From Oculatella sp. LEGE 06141 (GTDB lineage: Bacteria; Cyanobacteriota; Cyanobacteriia; Elainellales; Elainellaceae): a stretch of 64,000 nucleotides of DNA. The DNA is taken from positions 1 to 64,000 of the forward strand of contig NZ_JADEWO010000013.1 in NCBI RefSeq assembly GCF_015207605.1, read 5' to 3'. The notes beneath the pieces were generated by a model. That model did not search any database. It was not told where the DNA came from and saw only the letters and a list, made by a program, of their open reading frames with translations. Position numbers and translations under genes: made by a program. Numbering within the stretch: the first letter of the stretch is position 1; every line of letters starts with the position of its first letter. Shown here in pieces: positions 8,226 to 17,720 of the stretch.

Positions 8226-9593
8226 TTATCGTTCTGCTTTCTCCTGGAGCGATCGCATCAGTTCTTCAACGAAATTGGTATACACGTGGCCTTGGGCAAA
8301 CTCTATGCTGTCCAGAATCTTTTGATGAAAGCTGATGGTGGTGGGCAGCCCGGTGATAGCACACTCACGCAGCGCTCGCCTCATGCGCTGAATTGCAGAT
8401 GCGCGATCGGGTGCCCAGACAATCAGCTTACCGATCAAGGAATCGTAGTAGGGCGGAATTTCGTAATCAGTATACACATGTGAGTCCATCCGCACACCAG
8501 GGCCACCGGGCGGCAAATATCCACTAATTCGTCCGGGTTGAGGGCGAAAGTTGTGGTCTGGGTCTTCTGCATTAATGCGACACTCAATCGTGTGTCCTCG
8601 AAATTGCACCTGCTCTTGAGTAAGCGCCAGTTCTGCACCTTGAGCAATTCGGATTTGTTCCGCAATCAGATCTAGCCCGGTAATCATCTCGGTGACTGGA
8701 TGCTCGACCTGAATCCGGGTATTCATTTCCATGAAGTAAAAATGGCCGGATTGGTCGAGCAAAAATTCAACGGTTCCGGCTCCTACATATCGAATGGCTT
8801 GGGCTACCCGGACGGCAGCGGTGCCCATCTTATCTCGCAATTCCTGACTCAGGGCAGGACTGGGCGCTTCCTCTAGCAGTTTTTGGTGGCGACGCTGAAT
8901 TGAACAGTCTCGCTCGCCTAAATGAATGACATTGCCATACATGTCTGCCAGGATTTGAAACTCGATGTGACGAGGGCGTTCAATAAACTTTTCTAAGTAC
9001 ACCCCTGGGTTGCCAAACGCCGCTTCAGCTTCACCTTGCGCGGCCAAAAACGATTTGACCAGTTCGCTTTCGTGCCGCACCAGGCGCATACCCCGTCCAC
9101 CCCCGCCCGCCGTGGCTTTAATCATCACGGGGTAGCCGATTTTGTCGGCGATCGCCAATGCTTCCCGGTCATCGGTCAAGAGTCCTTCACTCCCCGGTAC
9201 CGTAGGAACGCCGATTCGTTGCATCGTCTTGCGAGCTGTAGACTTATCGCCCATAGCCTGCATCGCCTCTGGAGATGGGCCAATAAACGCAATCTGGTGG
9301 TCGGCACAAATTTCTGCGAAGCGGGCGTTTTCGGCTAGAAAGCCGTAACCAGGGTGAATAGCCGTCGCGTTACGAGTCAGAGCCGCTGCAATGATATTGG
9401 GAATGTTGAGGTAACTCTTGCTGCTCGGCGGTTCACCAATACAAACGGCTTCGTCGGCCAACTGAACATGAAGGGCGTGGCGATCGATCGTTGAATGGAC
9501 AGCGACGGTAGCAATCCCCATCTCCTCACAAGTGCGGAGAATGCGAAGAGCAATTTCTCCTCGATTAGCAATCAGAATCTTGTCAAAACGCAT
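8226..9593 (-). CDS. accC: Acetyl-CoA carboxylase, biotin carboxylase subunit
   Basis: 455 residues from ATG 9591-9593, the usual length for AccC (about 450). The order is an N-terminal biotin-carboxylase domain ([18 protein letters not shown]), an ATP-grasp domain with the glycine-rich loop [12 protein letters not shown], the catalytic region [15 protein letters not shown], and a C-terminal domain with [10 protein letters not shown]. The enzyme carboxylates biotin on AccB with ATP and bicarbonate, the first step of fatty acid synthesis. Other acc genes are not adjacent, as is usual in cyanobacteria. Confidence 0.97.
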   Translation of the reverse strand: MRFDKILIANRGEIALRILRTCEEMGIATVAVHSTIDRHALHVQLADEAVCIGEPPSSKSYLNIPNIIAAALTRNATAIHPGYGFLAENARFAEICADHQIAFIGPSPEAMQAMGDKSTARKTMQRIGVPTVPGSEGLLTDDREALAIADKIGYPVMIKATAGGGGRGMRLVRHESELVKSFLAAQGEAEAAFGNPGVYLEKFIERPRHIEFQILADMYGNVIHLGERDCSIQRRHQKLLEEAPSPALSQELRDKMGTAAVRVAQAIRYVGAGTVEFLLDQSGHFYFMEMNTRIQVEHPVTEMITGLDLIAEQIRIAQGAELALTQEQVQFRGHTIECRINAEDPDHNFRPQPGRISGYLPPGGPGVRMDSHVYTDYEIPPYYDSLIGKLIVWAPDRASAIQRMRRALRECAITGLPTTISFHQKILDSIEFAQGHVYTNFVEELMRSLQEKAER

Positions 9594-9775
9594 CTTCCGT
9601 ATAGTCAGGTGAGGATGACGTGAAATAGAATTTTCCGAGTCACCTTAGCAGTCAAGCTTCAGCAGTGTAGCGGAGAGGCGCAATCTCGTAAACAGAGACA
9701 GGGATTCGGAACACGAATATTCAGGAGTTAATCCTACCACGCAGCCGCGCCCGCTTAGGCATCATTTGCCACAAG

Positions 9776-9804
9776 CAAGGGCACCCTGATCAAGAGTGCC
9801 CTTG
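9776..9804 (-). terminator. Hairpin downstream of ho1
   Basis: A perfect 9-bp stem (CAAGGGCAC at 9776-9784 with GTGCCCTTG at 9796-9804) and an 11-base loop, 76 bases past the ho1 stop. There is no clear T-run on either side. Confidence 0.5.
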
Positions 9805-9879
9805 TCTAAATCTGGTTAGAAGATGAGGTCAGATCGAGAACTAACCCCAGGCTCCGAATCAGCGATATTGCTCACGAAC

Positions 9880-10599
9880 TTAGCTGTTGCCAGTAGCCAG
9901 TTCTGTGGCACCCCGAGACCGACGACGAGTCAAGCTATTGAACAGCATTTGGCCGATCGCCTTGACCAGGTTGCCTTCTAGCTCTTGGAAGAGTTTCATA
10001 TTCATCCCAAACGCAGCATTAGCCTCATCCACGATGCGATCGGCCATGTCATCGTCAATCGGCAGCTCGTCTAAAGACTGACGATACTTCGCCTTAAACT
10101 GTTTTTCGTCCGGAATAGCTTCAAACTCATAGAAAGCCGTTCCTTCGCCGCTGGACAGGTTCATTGCCCGCTGAGCAATGTTTTTGAGAATTTGTCCACC
10201 CGACAAATCGCCCAGGTAGCGAGTGTAGGAATGAGCGACAAGCAGCTCTGGCTCTGTGTTGGAAATATCGCGGATTCGCTGGATGTATGCTTGAGCCGCG
10301 GGCGAAGGAGCAACCTGCTCTCGCCAGTTACCGCCATAGTAGTAGTACAAGTCCTGCTCAAGGCTTTCCTTGCGGTTCAGTTCAGAAAAATACACCTTGG
10401 ACAGAACCGGATGCTGGCGGTGCCGTTCCATTTCTTCTTCCATTGCCGAGTAGACAAAGTAAAAGTTGGACACTAACTTCCGGTAAGAGCTTTTCTCAAC
10501 AACCCCTTTAAGAAAGCATTTTACAAAACCAACGTTCTCAGCCATCGTATGGGCTTTTTTGGTGCCCTCTCGCAGCTTGGTTGCTAAATTACTGGTCAT
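9880..10599 (-). CDS. ho1: Heme oxygenase (biliverdin-producing)
   Basis: 239 residues from ATG 10597-10599 (MTSNLATKLREGTKKAH), the usual HO1 length. The proximal heme ligand is His17 in KKAHTMAE, and the distal-helix glycine motif is LGDLSGGQIL. The enzyme cleaves heme to biliverdin IX-alpha, CO and iron using ferredoxin electrons, feeding phycocyanobilin and phytochrome chromophore synthesis. It is transcribed away from gap2 across a 480-base shared upstream region. Confidence 0.96.
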   Translation of the reverse strand: MTSNLATKLREGTKKAHTMAENVGFVKCFLKGVVEKSSYRKLVSNFYFVYSAMEEEMERHRQHPVLSKVYFSELNRKESLEQDLYYYYGGNWREQVAPSPAAQAYIQRIRDISNTEPELLVAHSYTRYLGDLSGGQILKNIAQRAMNLSSGEGTAFYEFEAIPDEKQFKAKYRQSLDELPIDDDMADRIVDEANAAFGMNMKLFQELEGNLVKAIGQMLFNSLTRRRSRGATELATGNS

Positions 10600-11077
10600 G
10601 CTAAATTTCCTAATGTTCTCGACACGAAATTTTGTCTACTGGAGTATCTGCATTTACAGAAGCGCTGAAAAGCCACCTAAATTGTTACAGTAGTCTGATT
10701 TGATGAGTGGTTTTATTAAAAATTTTTACGTAACGCGGCTGATTCTGAGGTCAGGCGATCGATTCACCCGGCAACCTTAAAGACATTGATGCCAATTGGC
10801 TGTGAATTGATACAATCCTGCTAAGATTAAAGGTAAGCATAATTACTTATTGAACCAGTCGCACTGGGGAGTGAATCTGCAAGAATAGCAAAAGCAGCGT
10901 AAAGCACCCATTTGTTTTTGGAGCGTTTTTTGCTGCCTATTCATTTCGGTGGTCAGATTTTGATAGTCAGATTTGATCCCTTGCTAAGACTAACTCTTGA
11001 GAGGCAAACTCGCAAAAGTGTATGATCTGGTTCATCATCTGGCGAACTATTTTAGTAAATACAGAGGGCAAGACGCA
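10600..11077. other. Shared upstream region of ho1 and gap2
   Basis: About 480 bases between divergent genes. A GTCAGATTT motif is directly repeated at 10952-10960 and 10966-10974 (14-base period), and a related GTCTGATTT lies near 10692. A gap2 promoter candidate is listed separately. No gene was recognised here. Confidence 0.5.
10997..11026 (+). promoter_or_regulatory. Candidate sigma-70 promoter of gap2
   Basis: TTGAGA at 10997-11002 and TATGAT at 11021-11026 are 18 bases apart, about 50 bases before the GTG start. Confidence 0.45.
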
Positions 11078-12091
11078 GTGATTAGAGTAGCGATCAACGG
11101 TTTTGGACGTATCGGACGCAACTTCATGCGGTGCTGGACTACCAGAGAAGCAAGTAATCTGGAACTGGTGGCTATCAACGATACCTCTGACCCCAGGACT
11201 AATGCTCACCTGTTGCGATATGACTCGATGCTAGGCAGGCTCGATGCAGATATCTCTGCTGACGATAGCTCCATAACCGTTAACGGTAAGACTGTTAAAT
11301 GCACGTCCGATCGCAACCCTCTTAATCTCCCCTGGAAAGCGTGGGATATCGATCTGGTGATTGAGTCTACCGGAGTGTTTACCAGCCGGGAAGGTGCTGC
11401 AAAGCATTTAGAAGCAGGTGCCCGTAAGGTTCTAATTACCGCTCCTGGCAAAGGCGACGATGGGACGTTTGTCGTCGGTGTGAACCACCATGACTACGAC
11501 CATCAAAAGCATATCGTGATCAGCAATGCGAGCTGTACCACAAACTGTTTGGCTCCTGTTGCCAAGGTTTTGCATGAAACCTTCGGCATTGTCAAGGGGA
11601 CGATGACGACCACTCACAGCTATACGGGCGACCAGCGCTTGCTGGATGCCAGCCACCGTGACTTGCGTCGTGCAAGAGCAGCGGCTCTCAACATCGTGCC
11701 AACAACAACAGGTGCTGCTAAGGCGGTCGCTCTGGTGTTGCCAGCGTTAAGCGGAAAACTGAACGGAATTGCGCTGCGGGTTCCTACTCCTAACGTCTCA
11801 GTCGTAGACTTGGTCGTTCAAGTAGAAAAGCCAACGATCACAGAGCAGGTCAATGACGCGCTGCGGAGTGCGGCTGAAGGGCCACTCAAGGGCATTTTGG
11901 CGTACAGCGATTTACCTCTGGTTTCCTGCGATTATCGTGGGCACGACGCGTCATCGATTGTGGATGCCAGCCTCACCATGGTGATGGGGGGTGACATGGT
12001 GAAAGTGGTGGCCTGGTATGACAACGAGTGGGGCTATAGCCAGCGCGTTGTTGATATGGCAGAAGTAGTGGCTGAGCACTGGGTGGCTTAA
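11078..12091 (+). CDS. gap2: Glyceraldehyde-3-phosphate dehydrogenase, photosynthetic Gap2 type
   Basis: 337 residues from GTG 11078, preceded by GAGGG about 9 bases upstream. This start yields the canonical N-terminus (M/V)[14 protein letters not shown]; the longer open frame from 10997 is leader. The catalytic Cys153 lies in ASCTTNC and His180 in TTTHSYTG. The subtype features [12 protein letters not shown] and [17 protein letters not shown] fit the NADP/NAD-using Gap2 of the Calvin cycle rather than glycolytic Gap1. It reduces 1,3-bisphosphoglycerate. It converges on a response regulator gene. Confidence 0.95.
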   Translation: MIRVAINGFGRIGRNFMRCWTTREASNLELVAINDTSDPRTNAHLLRYDSMLGRLDADISADDSSITVNGKTVKCTSDRNPLNLPWKAWDIDLVIESTGVFTSREGAAKHLEAGARKVLITAPGKGDDGTFVVGVNHHDYDHQKHIVISNASCTTNCLAPVAKVLHETFGIVKGTMTTTHSYTGDQRLLDASHRDLRRARAAALNIVPTTTGAAKAVALVLPALSGKLNGIALRVPTPNVSVVDLVVQVEKPTITEQVNDALRSAAEGPLKGILAYSDLPLVSCDYRGHDASSIVDASLTMVMGGDMVKVVAWYDNEWGYSQRVVDMAEVVAEHWVA

Positions 12092-12113
12092 GTGACTTAA
12101 GGCGGCATAAGAG

Positions 12114-12162
12114 TGCAGGTTGGTAGGCAAACAGCTTAAGGTCTGAATCCTGCCAATCTGCA
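12114..12162. terminator. Imperfect hairpin between convergent gap2 and response regulator
   Basis: Arms 12114-12127 and 12149-12162 pair over 14 bases with two mismatches and a 21-base loop. Confidence 0.3.
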
Positions 12163-12186
12163 TTTGCTTTTGGTTTGAAGGTTGAG

Positions 12187-12909
12187 TTACAGGTCGATGT
12201 CGCCCTGGGACATGCCGGGTGCTTCAAATTTGTACCCTACTCCACGCACCGTTTGAATTAAAGCGGGTTGAGTGGTGTCAATCTCAATCTTCTTGCGAAT
12301 TTGCCCGATGTGGACATCTACAACGCGTTGGTCGCCAACGTATTCGTAGTCCCACACTTTTTGAATCAGCTCTGCCCGTCGCCAGACGCGGCCAGGATGG
12401 CTTGCCAGGAAATGCAGCAAGTCGAATTCTAAAGCAGTTAAGGGCACAATATCGCCATTCAGGGTAACTTCTCGCCGAACCGGATCAATCGTTAATCCAT
12501 TGAACGAAAGGCATTGCTGTTCGGCTGTGGTGACGGGGCGTTGACGTTTAAGGATTGCCCCCACTCTGACTTCTAGCTCGCCCAGGCTAAACGGTTTCGT
12601 TAAGTAATCGTCTGCGCCCTGGGAGAAGCCTCGGATCTTGTCGGCTTCATCGCTGCGGCTAGTCAACATCAGTACGAACACTCCAGTGCGACTTTGCATT
12701 TCCTGGCAAAGGGCATAACCAGTTGCGTCTGGCAAGTTAACATCTAGAATCACTAAGTCTGGATTGAACTGCTCAAAAATTGCCATTGCCGTTTTTCCGT
12801 CCTCAGCAGATTCCATCTGATAGCCCTGCTTTGACAAAAAACGATGAATTAACGTCCGAATTGAAGGATCATCATCAACTACGAGAATCTTGGCTGGGGC
12901 CATGGACAT
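12187..12909 (-). CDS. OmpR/PhoB-family response regulator
   Basis: 240 residues. The receiver domain (1-120) has the acidic pocket Asp12-14, phosphoacceptor Asp56 (VILDVNLPD) and Lys105 (YLTKPF). The winged-helix output domain (about 135-232) ends with VGDQRVVDVHIGQIRKKIE and TVRGVGYKFEAPG. No histidine kinase is adjacent, so it is an orphan regulator. I cannot assign it to RpaA, RpaB, NblR or ManR with confidence; its receiver differs from RpaA/RpaB. An alternative start is Met3. A 386-base upstream region separates it from a divergent CPP1-like gene. Confidence 0.92.
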   Translation of the reverse strand: MSMAPAKILVVDDDPSIRTLIHRFLSKQGYQMESAEDGKTAMAIFEQFNPDLVILDVNLPDATGYALCQEMQSRTGVFVLMLTSRSDEADKIRGFSQGADDYLTKPFSLGELEVRVGAILKRQRPVTTAEQQCLSFNGLTIDPVRREVTLNGDIVPLTALEFDLLHFLASHPGRVWRRAELIQKVWDYEYVGDQRVVDVHIGQIRKKIEIDTTQPALIQTVRGVGYKFEAPGMSQGDIDL

Positions 12910-13295
12910 AACCTTATGTTGAGCTATGAAGAAACATCAATGAGGTGGTTGCGAAGGCTGGATAGATAACATGCTGGAATCTGACGATCGCCATCTCTAT
13001 ATAAGTAGATTCACAACAAATTTGTATATCCAGCACGTTATGCAGTTCTTGGAACAATTATCGTTTCATAAATCAGCAATGCAAATACCCGTGCTCATGA
13101 TTCTAATGAGCTTAGGGGCAGATCCACCGCTCGTAAGAATCTTTTGTTAACTCTGTTTCCGAAAAGGAGTCAGGCGGTTACACTAATGGCAAGCAGCTTA
13201 GCGTGGGGCAGTAAATACTGAACTCCCGTAGGTCTCCTGATTTTCCTTATTGCCAATCATAATCGAATATAGAGGGAGTCTTCTGGAGGTTGTAG
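12910..13295. other. Divergent promoter region, nothing further recognised
   Basis: About 390 bases between the response regulator and the CPP1-like gene. GGAGG lies just before the ATG at 13296. No other feature was seen. Confidence 0.45.
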
Positions 13296-13901
13296 ATGAG
13301 TGAGCAAAATCACTACGAAAAGCTTGGGGTAGACGAGAGCGCCTCATTTGACGAAATTCAGGATGCACGTAATCGCTTAATCATGCAATATAGCGCCGAT
13401 CGCAAACAAGTAGAAGCGATCGAATCTGCCTACGATGCCATCCTGATGGATCGGTTGCGGCAGCGTCAAGAAGGAAAGATAAAAGTTCCAGATCGAATTC
13501 GGTTTCCAGAGCGGGTAGTCGAGCCTCCTCCTGAGTTTACTCCAGCGCCTCCTAAACAAACTCCAGACTGGTTACAGCGTTTCGTTGATACCCCTAGCCA
13601 GTCGGATATTTTGTGGCCAGCAGGTTTGTTTTTGGGCGTTTCCTTACTCAGTTTCAGCGCTCCGTCGCTGGCTTTGGCGTTGGGCGTAGGGTTCAGTCTC
13701 TACTTTCTCAACCGCAAAGAGCACAAGTTTGGTCGAGCGTTTCTGCTGACCCTGGTTGGCTTGATTGTTGGCGTGGTGTTGGGCTTACAACTGGGTGCCC
13801 TGGTTGCGGCTCAACTGGCCGGGTTCAATCTTGAAGTGACTTCGCTGGCGGCACTGGTGGCACTCTTTATCCTCTGGCTGATGAGCAGTTTTTTGCGGTA
13901 G
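13296..13901 (+). CDS. CPP1-like J-domain-related membrane protein
   Basis: 201 residues from ATG 13296, with GGAGG close upstream. The first 50 residues (NHYEKLGVDESASFDEIQDARNRLI...) resemble a J domain without a clear HPD tripeptide. A Pro-rich linker and three or four hydrophobic helices follow (SDILWPAGLFLGVSLLSF, ALALGVGFSLYFL, AFLLTLVGLIVGVVLGL, LAALVALFILWLMSSF). The family includes plant CPP1, a chaperone-like protein for light-dependent protochlorophyllide oxidoreductase. In cyanobacteria the role is not settled. Confidence 0.85.
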   Translation: MSEQNHYEKLGVDESASFDEIQDARNRLIMQYSADRKQVEAIESAYDAILMDRLRQRQEGKIKVPDRIRFPERVVEPPPEFTPAPPKQTPDWLQRFVDTPSQSDILWPAGLFLGVSLLSFSAPSLALALGVGFSLYFLNRKEHKFGRAFLLTLVGLIVGVVLGLQLGALVAAQLAGFNLEVTSLAALVALFILWLMSSFLR

Positions 13902-13902
13902 A

Positions 13903-14589
13903 TTATGCTGCCTGAGACAGAATCAAGTCTACTGCTGTGCTGAGATTGGGTGTAAGCCAATCAGGCTCGTGCTGTGAGAGTTGGGTGCGATCGCGAATCC
14001 CGCAAAGCACCCCAATGGATTTAACGCCATGAATTTTGGCTGCAATAATATCCGCCTCAGTATCACCTATCATCCATGTTTCAGCGGTTGAAGGACGCTC
14101 GGAAAGCGCCTTTTGCATCAACAACGGTTTGTCTTTAACATCGGATGCCTTGACGTAATCATTGCTGAGGCAATAGCGGCGATCGCTGGGAAAGAAGGAT
14201 GTGAGGTGATAGCGATTGAAAGCATCTTCTAGCTCGCACTCTCGCCGCATGGTCATCACAGCTAAGTCTATGCGGAGGGTCTGAAGCCGTTCTAGGGTCT
14301 CAATGGCTCCGGGGACAGGCGTATCGTATTTCAGGTAGGGTGCCGTATGAACCGTGGTGCGCCGCAGCGATGCAAAGGTGCTGGCCTGTTTCTGATCTAA
14401 CCCGGAGAGGTGGCCGATCTGGCGCTCTGGTACCTGCGATCGCTTCAACCGCCAAAACTCGCTTTTAGAGAGCCTGTTCACCGCTTGCCCTGGATGACAA
14501 GACTCTGCCAAACAATATAAATAAACGCGGTAATATCGCTCTGAAACGTCCATGATTGGCCCGTCAAAGTCCGTAATAATTCTCAGCAT
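13903..14589 (-). CDS. HAD-family phosphatase
   Basis: 228 residues from ATG 14587-14589. HAD motif I is ITDFDGPIMD (nucleophile Asp and general acid replaced by Gly-Pro-context DGP), motif II is LAVMTMR, the Lys is in KDKPLL, and motif IV is MIGDTEADI. A helical cap lies between about residues 15 and 85. The DxDG(P) form suggests phosphoglycolate or other small phosphate ester hydrolysis, but the substrate cannot be read from sequence. The stop lies one base after the CPP1-like gene ends (convergent). Confidence 0.82.
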   Translation of the reverse strand: MLRIITDFDGPIMDVSERYYRVYLYCLAESCHPGQAVNRLSKSEFWRLKRSQVPERQIGHLSGLDQKQASTFASLRRTTVHTAPYLKYDTPVPGAIETLERLQTLRIDLAVMTMRRECELEDAFNRYHLTSFFPSDRRYCLSNDYVKASDVKDKPLLMQKALSERPSTAETWMIGDTEADIIAAKIHGVKSIGVLCGIRDRTQLSQHEPDWLTPNLSTAVDLILSQAA

Positions 14590-14895
14590 TTGGCAGAGGT
14601 TATCGAGTAACGTTTATTTAATTTTTATTTAATTTTATAACAGATATGTCTGTTTCCAGAACAACAGCTTGGATCTAGACGGTTCATTCCGAGGTCAAAT
14701 AGGAAGAAGTTAGACCCTTCCCGGTCACTCTTTAGCTCTTAACCCTGGGACGCTATCAGGACAACCAAGGCCAACAGATTTTTTAGCTCAACACACTGAC
14801 GAAGGGACGATTAGCCTCGCCGAGCAACGTCTGTTGAGGACTTCAGCCCTCTATCTGGGTGAAGCGTGGGTGTTGAAGCGACGTGAGCGGATTTC
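14590..14895. other. Intergenic region, nothing recognised
   Basis: About 300 bases between the HAD gene and the PNPOx-like gene. No gene, RNA or clear hairpin was seen. Confidence 0.45.
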
Positions 14896-15465
14896 TCATT
14901 GAGGGCTGACGGGTGCTTGCTGGTCGCAGAGAAGCCCCGTGGGCAAACCGTCAATGCTATGCTGATTTTTCTCTTGCCAATACTTCAAAATTCCGTCTTC
15001 GCCTTTCTTTTCGGCCCAAGTTAATAGCGTTTCTCGACCTTGCTTGAATTCGTACATTGGAACGCCAAACCCGCATGATGTTTGCACCGCCTCAACGCTC
15101 AGCACGACGATTTGCCGTTTACCGGGCAGCAAGTCGAAGTGGGGGCAAACCTGTTGCCATTCGTCAGATCGGGGTTGAATCGCTTTCCCCAGTCCATAAA
15201 GCCGCAGAATAAGCGGCTGTTCTGAAAAACTGCAAAACATAATGGTCATACGGCCATTCTCTTTGAGATGAGCCGCCGTTTCGTTGCCGCTGCCGGTTAA
15301 GTCTAAATAGGCAACGGTGTTGCGATCGAGGCATCTAAAGGTATCAATCCCCTTGGGAGAAAGGTTTACTCGCCCCTTCGATGGAGCGGTTGCCGTAAAA
15401 AACAGCTTTTGTTCGGCAATAAACTGCTCTAGCTCGTCGGTCAGCTCGGTGTAAAACTTAGCCAT
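14896..15465 (-). CDS. Pyridoxamine 5'-phosphate oxidase-like FMN-binding protein
   Basis: 189 residues from ATG 15463-15465. The split-barrel flavin domain is seen as FFTATAPSKGRVNLSPKG, VAYLDLTGSGNETAAHL and GRMTIMFCSF. These proteins bind FMN, F420 or heme and serve as small-molecule reductases; this subgroup is annotated only as PNPOx family. It lies 29 bases downstream of the InrS-like regulator on the same strand, so the two are likely cotranscribed and it may be part of the metal-responsive unit. Confidence 0.82.
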   Translation of the reverse strand: MAKFYTELTDELEQFIAEQKLFFTATAPSKGRVNLSPKGIDTFRCLDRNTVAYLDLTGSGNETAAHLKENGRMTIMFCSFSEQPLILRLYGLGKAIQPRSDEWQQVCPHFDLLPGKRQIVVLSVEAVQTSCGFGVPMYEFKQGRETLLTWAEKKGEDGILKYWQEKNQHSIDGLPTGLLCDQQAPVSPQ

Positions 15466-15494
15466 GTTAACTGAAGGATGGAATGGGATAGCAC

Positions 15495-15851
15495 TTACGG
15501 CAAGAAGCGATCGAGGGCTGCTTTAAGTTCTTCCAGTTCAACTTCAATATTGCCTTCCTTTGCTGCCCGCCCCACGCATTCGGTCAAATGTTCGTCTAAA
15601 ATGATGCGTGCAACCCGATCGAGCGCACCACGAACGGCAGCAACCTGAATCAACACATCAGGACAGGGACGGCTCTCTTGCACCATAACCTTGATGCCGC
15701 GAATGTGTCCTTCGATGCGAGAGAGGCGATTCACAACTCGTCGTAGAGATTCCTCGCTGTGGACATGCGGATGCGGGGACGGCTCATTGCCATGATGATG
15801 CTCAGGCTGATCGGGAATCGGTTGGGGCTGAGGTAACTCAAAAGCTGTCAT
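15495..15851 (-). CDS. CsoR/RcnR-family metal-sensing repressor, InrS-like
   Basis: 118 residues. The DUF156 helical domain (LRRVVNRLSRIEGHIRGIKVMVQE) carries Cys63 (RPCPDV), His88 and Cys92 (DEHLTEC), the C-H-C set. Their spacings (25 and 4) equal those of Synechocystis InrS Cys53/His78/Cys82, and His31 falls at the place of InrS His21. The N-terminus is His-rich (EHHHGNEPSPHPHVH). InrS is a Ni(II) sensor that represses the nickel exporter NrsD. No exporter gene is adjacent here, so the target is open; copper sensing remains possible. Confidence 0.85.
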   Translation of the reverse strand: MTAFELPQPQPIPDQPEHHHGNEPSPHPHVHSEESLRRVVNRLSRIEGHIRGIKVMVQESRPCPDVLIQVAAVRGALDRVARIILDEHLTECVGRAAKEGNIEVELEELKAALDRFLP

Positions 15852-16201
15852 TTGAATACGTTTGGGAATATATTTGGATAGTTAACACAGGACTGAGCAA
15901 TAGTCCATCTAGATTCTCTAAATGAGGAACCAACGATTGGTGAAATAGCTCAATTGTTGTATTCCGATCACACAACCTGGTTGAACGAAGGCGACCTGGC
16001 GTTTCAACAACTTATTCGTTTCTGGAGCCTTCCACCAATTCTAGCCCACTCTGTAGAAACTCCAGTGCTTTGAAGCGTTAGACGCCTTTGGCAATGCTGT
16101 TGTAGTCGCTACAATTTGAATTATGATTCGTCTTCTGGGACTCAGGACGCTACGATCGCCTGAGCATCTTCCCCAGATGAGGTTTCACCTGGAGGCTTTA
16201 A
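15852..16201. other. Divergent promoter region of the InrS-like gene and the HtrA protease
   Basis: About 350 bases. The HtrA gene has GGAGG at 16191-16195. I found no G/C-tract palindrome of the kind bound by CsoR-family repressors. Confidence 0.4.
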
Positions 16202-17476
16202 ATGGATACTGAGCAACTTTTGTGTAAAATTCGGCACTATTTTCAATCTAAATTCGCTCGTGTATTTGCAGTCGGATGGCTAACAATTTTACTGCTGGCT
16301 GTTCCAGTGTCATCCAGTTGGGCAAAATCTATTGCAACTCCGGGATTCGTGCCCGCTTTCAATAGTGAGTCGGCTGATGTTGGCTCAACTGCGGAGACGT
16401 TAGAGCCGATTGTGGCTCAGGCTCCAGCCGCAACCGTTAGAGCAGGTAGCTTTGTGGCGGCAGCCGTTGAACGAGTGGGGCCAGCGGTCGTGCGAATTGA
16501 CACGGAACGAACAATTACTCGTACGTCTGATCCGTTGTTTAACGACCCCTTCTTTCGCCGCTTTTTTGGGGATGGCATGATGCCGCAAGGCCCCTCAGGG
16601 GAGAGATTACAGGGGCAGGGATCAGGGTTCATTGTTGATGGCAGTGGCGTTATTCTTACGAATGCTCATGTTGTCGATCGAGCCGATCGCGTTACGGTCA
16701 GGCTCAAGGATGGACGGGCATTTGATGGAGAAGTGCGCGGGGCTGATGAAGTAACAGACCTGGCGGTTGTCAAAATCAATGTCAGCGGTGGCGGGTTGCC
16801 CGTTGCACCTTTAGGCGATTCTGACGAAATTCAGGTGGGCGATTGGGCGATCGCGGTGGGCAACCCGCTAGGACTGGACAACACTGTGACGCTGGGTATT
16901 GTCAGTACGCTCAACCGCTCTAGTGCGATGGTTGGCATTCCCGATAAGCGCTTGGAGTTTATTCAAACAGACGCGGCCATTAATCCGGGAAATTCGGGTG
17001 GGCCACTGTTGAACGATCGGGGTGAAGTGATTGGCATTAACACGGCTATTCGAGCCAACGCGAATGGTATCGGGTTTGCAATTCCGGTGAATAAGGCTAA
17101 AGAAATCACCGATCAGCTAGTGCGCGGTGAGTCGGTACAGCACCCTTACCTGGGTGTTCAAATTGCAACGCTGACTCCGGATTTAGCCAAGCAAAATAAT
17201 GATGACATTAACGCTACAGTGATTCTGCCTGAGGTGAACGGTGTTTTGGTGATGGGTGTCATTCCTAATTCACCAGCGGCTCAGGCTGGAATTCGTCGTG
17301 GAGATGTCATTGTTCAAATTGATGGACAGCCCGTGACCAGTGCCGATCGCCTTCAGTTACGGGTAGACAGTAGCCGAGTGGGGCAACCCCTTCGCCTGAC
17401 GATACGGCGCGGCGATCGCACACAGCAGATCTCGGTTCGTACGGCTGCACTCCCTTCGCCTGGACGCAATTCTTAG
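16202..17476 (+). CDS. HtrA/Deg-type serine protease with PDZ domain
   Basis: 424 residues from ATG 16202, with GGAGG six bases upstream. The signal/anchor segment is at about residues 19-41 ([21 protein letters not shown]). The protease domain has His156 (LTNAHVV), Asp186 (VTDLAVV) and Ser265 (GNSGGPLL). One PDZ domain follows (about 310-415, [29 protein letters not shown]). This is the HhoA/HhoB/HtrA group of periplasmic quality-control proteases; I cannot decide which paralogue. It is monocistronic with a strong hairpin just downstream. Confidence 0.94.
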   Translation: MDTEQLLCKIRHYFQSKFARVFAVGWLTILLLAVPVSSSWAKSIATPGFVPAFNSESADVGSTAETLEPIVAQAPAATVRAGSFVAAAVERVGPAVVRIDTERTITRTSDPLFNDPFFRRFFGDGMMPQGPSGERLQGQGSGFIVDGSGVILTNAHVVDRADRVTVRLKDGRAFDGEVRGADEVTDLAVVKINVSGGGLPVAPLGDSDEIQVGDWAIAVGNPLGLDNTVTLGIVSTLNRSSAMVGIPDKRLEFIQTDAAINPGNSGGPLLNDRGEVIGINTAIRANANGIGFAIPVNKAKEITDQLVRGESVQHPYLGVQIATLTPDLAKQNNDDINATVILPEVNGVLVMGVIPNSPAAQAGIRRGDVIVQIDGQPVTSADRLQLRVDSSRVGQPLRLTIRRGDRTQQISVRTAALPSPGRNS

Positions 17477-17483
17477 AGGATGG

Positions 17484-17523
17484 TTTAGAGGGCGGTTCGT
17501 TTCAACTCGAACCGCCCTCTAAA
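17484..17523 (+). terminator. 16-bp perfect hairpin after the HtrA protease gene
   Basis: Arms 17484-17499 and 17508-17523 are perfectly complementary with an 8-base loop, starting 8 bases after the stop. There is no T-run after it, so it is either a terminator without a tail or an mRNA-stabilising hairpin. Confidence 0.65.
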
Positions 17524-17525
17524 CG

Positions 17526-17574
17526 TCCCAACGCTGGGGACTTTGAAATAGAACTGGCTCGGAAGTCCTCCAGG
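17526..17574. repeat. Degenerate inverted repeat, part of interspersed repeat family
   Basis: CCCAACGCTGGGGACT and AGTCCTCCAGGATTGGG form the arms of an imperfect hairpin. The centre (TTTGAAATAGAACTGGCTCGGA) is closely similar to 17786-17806 of the second repeat copy. Confidence 0.55.
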
Positions 17575-17660
17575 ATTGGGATCTTGAAGTTCAGGCATAC
17601 CAGAAGGAGCAGCCATTTCTCCCATCTTCATCATCTTAGAGACCAGTTATAACGCCACAT

Positions 17661-17696
17661 AAAAAAGCCCCCTTGAAGCTGTTCAAGGGGGCTTTT
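17661..17696 (-). terminator. Rho-independent terminator of the rpoC2 transcript
   Basis: Arms 17663-17677 and 17682-17696 form a perfect 15-bp GC-rich stem with a 4-base loop. Read on the minus strand the stem runs into six T residues (17666-17661). It is about 190 bases beyond the rpoC2 stop. Confidence 0.85.
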
Positions 17697-17720
17697 GAAA
17701 CACCTAAATTAATAGATTCT

